A DNA stretch of 6,228 nucleotides from Methylocapsa sp. (GTDB lineage Bacteria > Pseudomonadota > Alphaproteobacteria > Rhizobiales > Beijerinckiaceae), in the NCBI GenBank assembly GCA_003162995.1, contig PLUZ01000118.1, forward strand, positions 1 to 6,228, written 5' to 3'. Both the position numbers and the translations under genes were made by a program. Positions 1 through 5,312 of the stretch are shown piece by piece. Each line of letters starts with the position of its first letter. Position 1 is the stretch's first letter. The notes beneath the pieces were generated by a model. The model was not told the origin of the DNA and ran no database searches. It saw nothing but the letters and a program-made list of their open reading frames with translations.

Positions 1-29
1 TTTTGTCCGATTGGAGCCTCATTCCGGTC

Positions 30-52
30 AAAACTGATGGCTCACCCATCAG
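30..52 (-). terminator. Intrinsic terminator of the ycjX-ycjF unit
   Basis: Read on the minus strand, a perfect 7-bp stem (CTGATGG / CCATCAG, plus-strand 34-52) with a 5-nt loop GTGAG is followed directly by TTTT (plus-strand 30-33). It begins 25 nt past the ycjF stop codon, as expected for a Rho-independent terminator of that gene. The T-tract is short, so termination may be partial. There is no T-run on the plus-strand side, so it should act in one direction only. Confidence 0.75.
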
Positions 53-77
53 CGCTTCCACCGCGCGGCGGCGGTCC

Positions 78-1136
78 TCAGCCCTTATTCTCTGACGATT
101 TGCTGAACAAAAACGGCGCGACGTCGCCGACGCCCGGCGGCCGCTTGGTCGCAAAGGGCAGGGGGCGGCAGACCGCCATGGCGGAAAGTCCGACCCGCGC
201 CGTCAACAGGCCGTTCAACACGCCTTCGCCGAGACGGGCCGACAGTTTCGCGGCAATCCCATGCCCGACGAATTGCTGAAGCAGGCTGTCGCCGGCCGCC
301 ATGCCGCCGGTGATCGCGATATGCGAACCGATCGAGCGCAGAAGCTTGAGAAAGCCGAGCACACCCGGTCTGCCGCCATAAATCGCCGCGATGCGCCGGA
401 TAAGCCTTATCGCCTGCGCCGCGACGAAGACGACATCGATGATCGCACGCGGCGCCAGCGCGGTCACCACGGACACGCGCTTGGCGGCGGCGGCGATCTC
501 GTGCCGCACCAATAAATCGAGCGGCTCGACGAGGGTGCGCTCGGCAATGTCGATGAGATCGCGGCCATCGACGATGTCATGCGCGAGTTGGCGGAGCTGG
601 CCGCGGGCGCGGGCGGTATCGGACCGCATGTCATAGAGCGAAGACAGCTGGCCAACGAGGCGCCGCGCTTCCTTGAAATCGTCTTTTTCGCGCGCGCGGG
701 CGAGCCCGATGTGAAGCTCTGCAATATGGCGCTGGCGCAAAATACCGACGATTTCCCTCAGCCCAAGAACGAAAAGTGCTACCCCGGCAATGCCCGCAAG
801 GATAAGACCAACGAGGCCAAACAACGGCGACCATGCGAAAAGATCGTCGATGAGCCGGGTTAGCCACAACCCGAAACCAAGCGACACAAGGCCGCCCGCG
901 GACGCCCAGAAAACACCGCCCCAGGACAACAGCGAGCGGGCAACAATACCTTGTTTCTGCGCGGTCTCAACGGCAGCTTCGCCGGCCTCCTGGGTCGCCA
1001 TCAAAGCCTTGGCTTCCGCTTCATAGGGATCGGCCAAGGTTTCGATCACCAGCGGGCCCGCGGGCTTTTCACCATTGGTCTCGGCGGTTGCGCCAATGCG
1101 GAATGCGCGCGGGCGGGGTTTGGGTTCAAGTGCCAC
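78..1136 (-). CDS. ycjF: YcjF-family (TIGR01620/DUF697) inner membrane protein
   Basis: A 352-residue membrane protein, close to the length of E. coli YcjF. Residues 1-65 are a polar, probably cytoplasmic N-terminus. Two hydrophobic segments follow at about 69-92 and 104-126, and a further hydrophobic stretch lies at about 222-243. The C-terminal part ends in the family's characteristic block GLLTARVGLSAMAVCRPLPF (residues 309-328). The start is GTG at 1136, with GAGG about 7 nt upstream. The gene lies 101 bp downstream of ycjX on the same strand, the usual partnership, and an intrinsic terminator follows its stop. In E. coli, ycjX and ycjF belong to the wider phage-shock/envelope-stress regulon, but their biochemical role is poorly defined. 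No psp genes are in this window. The family assignment is strong; the function is inferred only. Confidence 0.92.
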   Translation of the reverse strand: MALEPKPRPRAFRIGATAETNGEKPAGPLVIETLADPYEAEAKALMATQEAGEAAVETAQKQGIVARSLLSWGGVFWASAGGLVSLGFGLWLTRLIDDLFAWSPLFGLVGLILAGIAGVALFVLGLREIVGILRQRHIAELHIGLARAREKDDFKEARRLVGQLSSLYDMRSDTARARGQLRQLAHDIVDGRDLIDIAERTLVEPLDLLVRHEIAAAAKRVSVVTALAPRAIIDVVFVAAQAIRLIRRIAAIYGGRPGVLGFLKLLRSIGSHIAITGGMAAGDSLLQQFVGHGIAAKLSARLGEGVLNGLLTARVGLSAMAVCRPLPFATKRPPGVGDVAPFLFSKSSENKG

Positions 1137-1172
1137 GCAAGACCTCGTTAATCTTTCACCATAGCGTTTTCC

Positions 1173-1187
1173 GATTCCCCCGAATCA
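1173..1187. repeat. Short inverted repeat between ycjX and ycjF
   Basis: The 101-bp gap between the ycjX stop (1238) and the ycjF start (1136) contains a GATTC / GAATC inverted repeat around a C-run (G-run on the transcribed minus strand). The 5-bp stem lacks a following T-tract on either strand, so it does not look like a terminator. No promoter is evident in the gap. Co-transcription of ycjX and ycjF is therefore likely, and the hairpin could at most modulate the message. Confidence 0.3.
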
Positions 1188-1237
1188 GCGATGCGGACAG
1201 CCTGGTCAATCATCAAAGCGCCGTCCTGTCGAGGGGA

Positions 1238-2740
1238 TTAGCCAAGCCGGTCGCCAAGGAGGAACTGGAGCGCGCGGTCGAGCCGTATATGGGGAGGCGG
1301 GAGCAGAGTGCCATCCTTGGCCCGGACCGGGGACGGAGGCCGAAAACGGACGAAGCGGTAGTCGATTTCCTCTTGCTTGACAGTGCGCGGCTCGTCGCGA
1401 AACACGGCTTCCGGATTGCGCGGGAGTTCGCCTGGATAAATCGCGGCCTCCGACATTCCATCGAAAATCTCGCCGCCGATATGTTCCCCGTCGAGGGGCG
1501 TGCCGATCACCGCTTCGAGCGCGGGCTCGTCGAAACCGCCAACCTTGGCCTCGCGTGTTGCCCTGACCGCCGCGAGCGCGATGACATCGACCTCGGCGCC
1601 GACCGTCTCGACGCGTGCGATGGCCTTGGCTGTCAGATGCCGCAAGATCGCTTCCAGCCGGTCGTGGCTTGTGTGGTGCAGGTGATCGGCTTTGGTCGCG
1701 GCGAAAAGAATCTTGTCGATCTTCGGCCGGAACAAGGCCGACAACAGATTGCCGCGCCCCGCCCGGAAGGCTGTCAGCACATCGGTTAAGGCGGTTTCGA
1801 GGTCACGCATCGCGGCTGGTCCCGCGTTCAATGCGGCGAGCGTGTCGACGAGGACGATCTGGCGATCGAGCCTTGCGAAATGATCGCGGAAAAAGGGTTT
1901 GACGACATGGGTCTTATAGGCCTCGTAGCGCCGTTCCATCATGCCAGCGAAGGAGTCAGGTGGATGGCTTGTCCCTTCCTCGACGGCGAGCGGCGCGAAC
2001 GTCAAAGCGGGAGAGCCTTCGAGATCGCCGGGCATCAAAAATCGGCCCGGCGGCAGGCTGGAAAAATGATATTCATCGGCGCGGCAGGCCCGCAGATAAG
2101 TGGTGAAAAGCTCGGCCTCGCGGCGCGCCTCCTCTTCATTGGCGGTGCCGCGCGGATCGATGTTGGCGGCAAGCCCGCGCCACTGCACCGCAAGCGGCGC
2201 CCGGGCGGCGCTGGCCGAGGCGATGAAGGTTTCGCGCGACCATTGCGCGAAGGATTTCGCCAGAAGCGGCAAATCGAGAAGCCACTCGCCCGGATAATCG
2301 ACAATGTCGATAGCAAGTGATTGGCGGGCCGGCCGCAACCCGGTCTTTTGGTCGAAAAAAACGCGCAGCCGCAGCTCGGAGATGCGGCGTGTCGATTGCG
2401 GCCAATGACGGGCGCCGGCGTCGGCCTTGGGGCCGGCGAGAGCAGCAATGTGGTCCTCATAGGCGAAGCGGGGAACCGTATCGTCTGGCTGCGGCTCGAG
2501 CGTGGCACCGATCAGGCGTCCTTCCGCATGCACGCGAAAGACCGGCAGGGTATTTCTCCGGCCGCGCGAGGCGGGGCTTGCCGCCTTGGTCAGATGTTCG
2601 ATGAGCGCGGTGATGAAGACCGTCTTGCCGGCGCGCGAAAGTCCGGTGACGCCGAGCCGAATATGCGGACCGGCGGCCAAGGTGGCGAGGCTCTGCGCCG
2701 CGGCGCGGGCTTCGAAAAGGAGGTCGGAAATTAGCGGCAA
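1238..2740 (-). CDS. ycjX: YcjX-family (DUF463) P-loop NTPase
   Basis: A 500-residue predicted nucleotide-binding protein, somewhat longer than the roughly 465 residues of E. coli YcjX. The Walker A motif GLSRAGKT is at residues 33-40, inside the family signature LGVTGLSRAGKTVFITAL. A Walker-B/G3-like block DYPGEWLLDLPLL lies at 148-160. VDTLAALNAG at 298-307 is another conserved segment, and TKAD at 349-352 resembles the G4 guanine-specificity motif. Family members are described as GTP-binding stress proteins. The start is TTG at 2740: it places the P-loop at the usual distance from the N-terminus, GGAAA lies 11 nt upstream, and the nearby ATG at 2768 runs straight into a TAA. A GTG or ATG start in this frame is not seen close by, so the exact start is slightly uncertain. 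The gene is first in a unit with ycjF and is divergent from the sigma factor gene. Confidence 0.94.
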   Translation of the reverse strand: MPLISDLLFEARAAAQSLATLAAGPHIRLGVTGLSRAGKTVFITALIEHLTKAASPASRGRRNTLPVFRVHAEGRLIGATLEPQPDDTVPRFAYEDHIAALAGPKADAGARHWPQSTRRISELRLRVFFDQKTGLRPARQSLAIDIVDYPGEWLLDLPLLAKSFAQWSRETFIASASAARAPLAVQWRGLAANIDPRGTANEEEARREAELFTTYLRACRADEYHFSSLPPGRFLMPGDLEGSPALTFAPLAVEEGTSHPPDSFAGMMERRYEAYKTHVVKPFFRDHFARLDRQIVLVDTLAALNAGPAAMRDLETALTDVLTAFRAGRGNLLSALFRPKIDKILFAATKADHLHHTSHDRLEAILRHLTAKAIARVETVGAEVDVIALAAVRATREAKVGGFDEPALEAVIGTPLDGEHIGGEIFDGMSEAAIYPGELPRNPEAVFRDEPRTVKQEEIDYRFVRFRPPSPVRAKDGTLLPPPHIRLDRALQFLLGDRLG

Positions 2741-2822
2741 AACGAGCTTGCTTTCCAGATCTTTACATGGCGAAGGGGCGCCCGGAGGGAACGCGAGATT
2801 GGGTAGGGCAAATGCGTCCCGA

Positions 2823-2852
2823 AGTGTAGCCAGGGGAACGCGGTTTTGTCAT
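2823..2852 (-). promoter_or_regulatory. Candidate housekeeping promoter for ycjX
   Basis: On the minus strand, ATGACA (plus-strand 2847-2852; 5 of 6 to TTGACA) and TACACT (2823-2828; 4 of 6 to TATAAT) are separated by 18 nt. This would give a leader of about 75 nt before the ycjX TTG start. The match is ordinary and could be chance; it is the best candidate seen upstream of the gene. Confidence 0.3.
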
Positions 2853-2853
2853 A

Positions 2854-2870
2854 TTCTAGAGCATGATCTT
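2854..2870. repeat. Fragment resembling a Rhizobiales intergenic palindromic repeat
   Basis: The string TTCTAGAGCATGATCTT resembles one arm of an abundant intergenic palindromic repeat that I recall from Rhizobiales genomes (core CTAGAGCATGATC, the other arm being its reverse complement). The second arm, GATCATGC, is not found nearby, so this would be a degenerate or half copy. The identification rests on memory of the motif, and a match this short could be coincidence. Confidence 0.35.
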
Positions 2871-2894
2871 GTAGAATTGCAGGCTTTTTGGACA

Positions 2895-2919
2895 ATATCA
2901 TACATAAAATCAATGATAT
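2895..2919. promoter_or_regulatory. AT-rich palindrome, possible operator
   Basis: Perfect 7-bp arms ATATCAT (2895-2901) and ATGATAT (2913-2919) are separated by 11 nt, giving an 18-bp centre-to-centre distance. This geometry would suit a dimeric DNA-binding protein. The site lies in the AT-rich part of the divergent region, 146 bp upstream of the sigma factor promoter and about 155 bp upstream of ycjX. No regulator gene is adjacent. AT-rich DNA makes such palindromes less surprising. Confidence 0.3.
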
Positions 2920-3040
2920 ACGGCGAACCGTCATATCTCATTAATGTCGTCACACTTTTGAGCATGCCGAAAAAAATTGGGGAGTATCTCATCAGTTTGG
3001 ATTTCGGCTTTCGATCCTTCCGGACGTCGCTGCGCGGGTC

Positions 3041-3069
3041 GGGAACCTTTTGCCTTGAAACGCATCTAA
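3041..3069 (+). promoter_or_regulatory. ECF-type promoter P1, upstream of the sigma factor gene
   Basis: The -35-like GGGAAC (3041-3046) and -10-like CATCTAA (3063-3069) are separated by 16 nt. The same pair with the same spacing precedes folE and the DUF4142 gene. The expected start of transcription, near 3076, leaves a leader of only about 15 nt, just enough to include the ribosome binding site AAGGAA at 3079-3084. Its position directly before the sigma factor gene suggests positive autoregulation. Confidence 0.7.
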
Positions 3070-3090
3070 TCGTGGAAAAAGGAATCCCTC

Positions 3091-3774
3091 ATGAGATCAG
3101 CGCCGCACGTTGCCGTTCTATCCGACGATGCCGAGCTCGTTCGGCGTGCACTCACCCGTGACGACAGGGCGTTCCGCACCATCATGGAGCGGCACAATCG
3201 CCGACTTTACCGGATCGCCCGCAGCATCTTGCGAAATGACAGCGAAGCCGAAGATGCCGTCCAGGAAGCGTATGTCAACGCTTTTACCCATTTGGGCGGT
3301 TTTCGCGGCGATTCCACGCTTGCGACATGGCTTTCCCGCATCACCATGAATGAAGCCTTGGGGCGGTTGCGGCGCGAACGTCCTGCCATGGACCTGGACA
3401 CTTTCGAAGCGCAACGAACCGAGGCTCAGATCATCAAATTCCCTCAAACGGTGACATCCGACGATCCGGAACGAACAATGGCGCAGCGGGAAATTCTACA
3501 GCTTGTCGAGCGAGCGACCGACAAGCTGCCCGAGATCTTTCGAATTGTGTTCATGACACGCGTGATCGAAGGGATGAGCGTTGAGGAAACCGCGGAGCTT
3601 CTCGGTCTTCGGCCGGAGACTGTGAAAACGCGGCTGCATCGTGCGCGGCGGCTCGTGCGTGAGGAACTTGACAAGCAAATCGGCCCCGTCCTGATGGACG
3701 CGTTTCCATTCGCCGGGAGGCGCTGCGAGCGCGTGACCAACGCCGTTCTGCAACGGCTCATCCGTCCCGAGTAA
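3091..3774 (+). CDS. ECF-family RNA polymerase sigma factor
   Basis: A 227-residue sigma-70-family protein with only regions 2 and 4, the ECF architecture. Region 2 spans about residues 25-98 (RHNRRLYRIARSILRNDSEAEDAVQEAYVNAF, then FRGDSTLATWLSRITMNEAL), and covers -10 recognition and core binding. A linker follows at about 99-130. Region 4 spans about 134-193, with the helix-turn-helix MSVEETAELLGLRPETVKTRLHRARR at 162-187 for -35 recognition. A C-terminal extension (FPFAGRRCERVTNAVLQRL, about 205-223, one Cys) follows region 4. The ATG has AAGGAA 6 nt upstream. No anti-sigma gene is adjacent. Promoter P1 lies directly upstream, and P2 begins 5 nt after its stop. The exact ECF group is not assigned. 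Confidence 0.95.
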   Translation: MRSAPHVAVLSDDAELVRRALTRDDRAFRTIMERHNRRLYRIARSILRNDSEAEDAVQEAYVNAFTHLGGFRGDSTLATWLSRITMNEALGRLRRERPAMDLDTFEAQRTEAQIIKFPQTVTSDDPERTMAQREILQLVERATDKLPEIFRIVFMTRVIEGMSVEETAELLGLRPETVKTRLHRARRLVREELDKQIGPVLMDAFPFAGRRCERVTNAVLQRLIRPE

Positions 3775-3779
3775 TTTCC

Positions 3780-3808
3780 GGGAACTTTTCAACTCTCCGA
3801 TCATCTAA
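3780..3808 (+). promoter_or_regulatory. ECF-type promoter P2, upstream of folE
   Basis: GGGAAC (3780-3785) and CATCTAA (3802-3808) are separated by 16 nt, as in P1 and P3. The surrounding bases match P3 further, both reading TTTCCGGGAACTTTTC. The element starts 5 nt after the stop codon of the sigma factor gene, so folE can be transcribed from its own promoter as well as by read-through from P1. The predicted leader is about 58 nt. Confidence 0.7.
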
Positions 3809-3854
3809 CCAGTGTCAACACATCGGTTACCTCCGGTGCCGCTCTGGCATCCGG

Positions 3855-3872
3855 TGAGAGGAGAGCATCTCA
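3855..3872 (+). promoter_or_regulatory. folE ribosome binding site within a small hairpin
   Basis: The Shine-Dalgarno AGGAG (3859-3863) lies 9 nt before the folE ATG. It is flanked by TGAGA (3855-3859) and TCTCA (3868-3872), which can pair over 5 bp and would place most of the Shine-Dalgarno in the loop just before the start codon. The stem is short and weak, so a regulatory role is only a possibility. Confidence 0.3.
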
Positions 3873-4490
3873 ATGAGTTCAAATGTGCATGCGCTGGAAA
3901 AGATCAGACCCTTGCGTAGCGAGGGTGACCGGCCTGACCGGGCTGATGTCGAAGCCGCGTTTCGAACCATTATTCGATGGACCGGCGATGATCCTGAACG
4001 CGAAGGATTGATCGAGACTCCATCTCGCATGGCACGCTCGTTCGAAGAGTTTTTTGTCGGCTACGCCCAGGACCCAGTCGAATTCCTGCAAAAAACTTTC
4101 GAGGAAATCGAAGGTTATGACGAAATGATTGTGCTGCGTGGTATCCGCTTCGAGAGCCATTGTGAACATCACATGGCGCCCATCATCGGGCAGGCTTGGG
4201 TGGCTTATGTTCCAAGCGGCCGTGTGGTTGGTATCAGCAAGCTCGCCCGCGTGGTTGAGGTCTACGCCAAGCGTCTACAGATCCAGGAAAAGATGACGGC
4301 TCAAATCGCCAATTCGATCAATGATGTCCTTAAACCTCAGGGGGTCGCAGTCATCATCAAAGCGTCGCATCACTGCATGACGACGCGCGGCGTGCATAAA
4401 CCAGATTCAGATTTGGTCACCAGTTGTATGTTGGGCTGCTTCCGCGACAATCCGCTGACTCGTCAGGAATTTCTCAGCATGGCGGTCTGA
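3873..4490 (+). CDS. folE: GTP cyclohydrolase I (type IA, zinc-dependent)
   Basis: This cytoplasmic homodecameric enzyme converts GTP to 7,8-dihydroneopterin triphosphate, the first step toward folate, also shared by biopterin and queuosine routes. The 205 residues are of normal family length. Zinc ligands are visible: Cys97 and His100 in SHCEHHMAP, and Cys168 in [29 protein letters not shown] (120-139) and the [12 protein letters not shown] block around 166-177 are family signatures. The ATG start follows AGGAG by 9 nt. Its promoter-like element matches those of the sigma factor and DUF4142 genes, suggesting stress-controlled expression. No other folate-pathway gene is adjacent, so it may be a second, inducible copy, but this cannot be told from one window. 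No strong terminator follows; only a 5-bp GTCCT/AGGAC hairpin at 4513-4529 is seen. Confidence 0.97.
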   Translation: MSSNVHALEKIRPLRSEGDRPDRADVEAAFRTIIRWTGDDPEREGLIETPSRMARSFEEFFVGYAQDPVEFLQKTFEEIEGYDEMIVLRGIRFESHCEHHMAPIIGQAWVAYVPSGRVVGISKLARVVEVYAKRLQIQEKMTAQIANSINDVLKPQGVAVIIKASHHCMTTRGVHKPDSDLVTSCMLGCFRDNPLTRQEFLSMAV

Positions 4491-4572
4491 GGCTTTGCCA
4501 CGTTCGCGGGTGGTCCTGACCAATAGGACGGGCCGCTCACAGCTCACATGTCAAAATATCAATGCCTTAGGG

Positions 4573-4605
4573 GACTTGTCGTCGAGCCGATTTGGCTCGG
4601 AAGTC
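4573..4605. repeat. Imperfect hairpin between folE and the DUF4142 gene
   Basis: The inner stem CGAGCC (4583-4588) / GGCTCG (4594-4599) has a 5-nt loop. It is enclosed by an outer stem GACTT (4573-4577) / AAGTC (4601-4605) with an asymmetric internal loop. No T-tract follows on either strand, so it is not a classical intrinsic terminator. It could still be an mRNA 3'-end structure for folE, as it lies 83 nt past that stop codon and 34 nt before promoter P3. Confidence 0.4.
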
Positions 4606-4638
4606 ATTACTCCTTGGCCCAAGTGACAATGCCTTTCC

Positions 4639-4667
4639 GGGAACTTTTCTTTTCAGCGAACATCTAA
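4639..4667 (+). promoter_or_regulatory. ECF-type promoter P3, upstream of the DUF4142 gene
   Basis: GGGAAC (4639-4644) and CATCTAA (4661-4667) are separated by 16 nt, identical in spacing to P1 and P2. The flank TTTCCGGGAACTTTTC is shared exactly with P2. The predicted leader of about 57 nt to the DUF4142 ATG matches the folE leader in length. The third occurrence, in an intergenic region and in the right orientation, makes chance an unlikely explanation. Confidence 0.7.
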
Positions 4668-4730
4668 TGGGCATCAACCGCACACTCGGACGCTATTCGA
4701 TCGTCCGGTGGCAAAATCAGGAGTAACTCC

Positions 4731-5255
4731 ATGCTAGTCCGATTGAGCACGGCGACTGCCGTCATCTGCATCCTGAGCGGCGCGGCCCTTGCACAAGGGG
4801 CAGCCAAGCCCACAGATCCACAGATCGCCCACATCGCCTATACGGCGGGACAACTCGATATAGAGGCGGCGAAGCAAGCTCTGTCGAAATCGACGAACAC
4901 GGATGTGCGTGCTTTTGCCGAGGGTATGGTGGGCGACCATACGGCGGTGAACAAGCAAGCACTTGACCTTGTCACGAAACTCAAGGTTACGCCGGAAGAC
5001 AATGACACCAGCCGCGCCTTGACCAAAGCCGCAGCCGATGAGCGCGCCGAACTCTCGAAGCTTAGCGGTGGGGCCTTCGACAAGGCTTATATTGACAATG
5101 AGGTGGCGTATCACAAGACGGTGAATGGCGCCCTTGAAACGACGCTAATCCCGTCGGCCAGCAATCCCGAACTCAAGGGCCTGCTGCAAACCGGCCTCAA
5201 GATATTCCAGGGGCATGAGCAGCATGCAGAAAAGGTTGCCGCTGAGCTGAAGTGA
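4731..5255 (+). CDS. Exported DUF4142 (ferritin-like fold) protein
   Basis: A 174-residue predicted periplasmic or outer-membrane-associated protein. Residues 1-21 form a signal peptide (positive Arg4, hydrophobic core, ALA before Gln22). The mature part matches the DUF4142 pattern. An early helix starts at DPQIAHIAYTAGQLDIEAAK (29-48), followed by VRAFAEGMVGDHTAVNKQ (59-76) with the conserved F..xM..DH. FDKAYIDNEVAYHKTVN lies at 116-132, and a final helix carries FQGHEQHAEKV (159-169). The recurring His/Glu pairs resemble a ferritin-like bundle, but metal binding is unproven. The ATG has AGGAG 7 nt upstream. DUF4142 genes often occur near stress-response genes in alphaproteobacteria. Promoter P3 links it to the neighbouring sigma factor. 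Its biochemical function is unknown. Confidence 0.92.
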   Translation: MLVRLSTATAVICILSGAALAQGAAKPTDPQIAHIAYTAGQLDIEAAKQALSKSTNTDVRAFAEGMVGDHTAVNKQALDLVTKLKVTPEDNDTSRALTKAAADERAELSKLSGGAFDKAYIDNEVAYHKTVNGALETTLIPSASNPELKGLLQTGLKIFQGHEQHAEKVAAELK

Positions 5256-5265
5256 GCGGCGACCT
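5233..5265. repeat. Hairpin spanning the DUF4142 stop codon
   Basis: AGGTTGCCGCT (5233-5243) pairs with AGCGGCGACCT (5255-5265) over 11 bp with one G-T wobble and an 11-nt loop. The TGA stop codon (5253-5255) lies at the loop/stem junction. No T-tract follows on the plus strand; on the minus strand a short TTTT run overlaps the stem edge. It may stabilise the 3' end of the DUF4142 message or weakly terminate transcription. Confidence 0.5.
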
Positions 5266-5312
5266 ATGCTGCCGGGACGGTATCTTCCCATGTTCATGGT
5301 TATGGCAGGGGC

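Larger units (their letters stand above)
2741..3090. other. Divergent intergenic region between ycjX and the sigma factor gene
   Basis: These 350 bp separate the minus-strand ycjX from the plus-strand sigma factor gene. No convincing gene is present: open frames crossing it (for example 2502-3161 on plus and 2731-2934 on minus) run into ycjX or lack recognisable protein character. The part from about 2880 to 3000 is clearly more AT-rich than the coding DNA on either side. It contains the palindrome at 2895-2919 and two copies of TATCTCAT (2934-2941 and 2985-2992, 51 bp apart). The ECF-type promoter at 3041-3069 sits at its right end. Confidence 0.7.

Noticed and set aside
1088..1789. 233-codon plus-strand open frame across the ycjF start and the 3' half of ycjX
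   Set aside because: It is antisense to two well-recognised genes, has no family signature, and long antisense frames are common in GC-rich DNA.
2835..2859. GGGGAAC followed by TTCTAG, considered as a fourth ECF promoter
   Set aside because: The second element does not match CATCTAA and is offset by about 3 nt from the spacing shared by the three good copies.
2731..2934. 67-codon minus-strand open frame overlapping the ycjX start
   Set aside because: It ends just inside ycjX in another frame and overlaps the candidate ycjX promoter. No convincing ribosome binding site or protein character was seen.
2502..3161. 219-codon plus-strand open frame running through the divergent intergenic region into the sigma factor gene
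   Set aside because: It overlaps the 5' end of ycjX in antisense and the start of the sigma factor gene in another frame, has no recognisable domain, and spans a promoter region.
4513..4529. GTCCT/AGGAC hairpin after folE as an intrinsic terminator
   Set aside because: The stem is only 5 bp and no T-tract follows.
3041..4667. Assignment of the repeated promoter to the general-stress sigma factor EcfG
   Set aside because: The -35 GGAAC fits, but all three copies carry CATCTAA rather than the CGTT-type -10, so a different ECF specificity is more likely.
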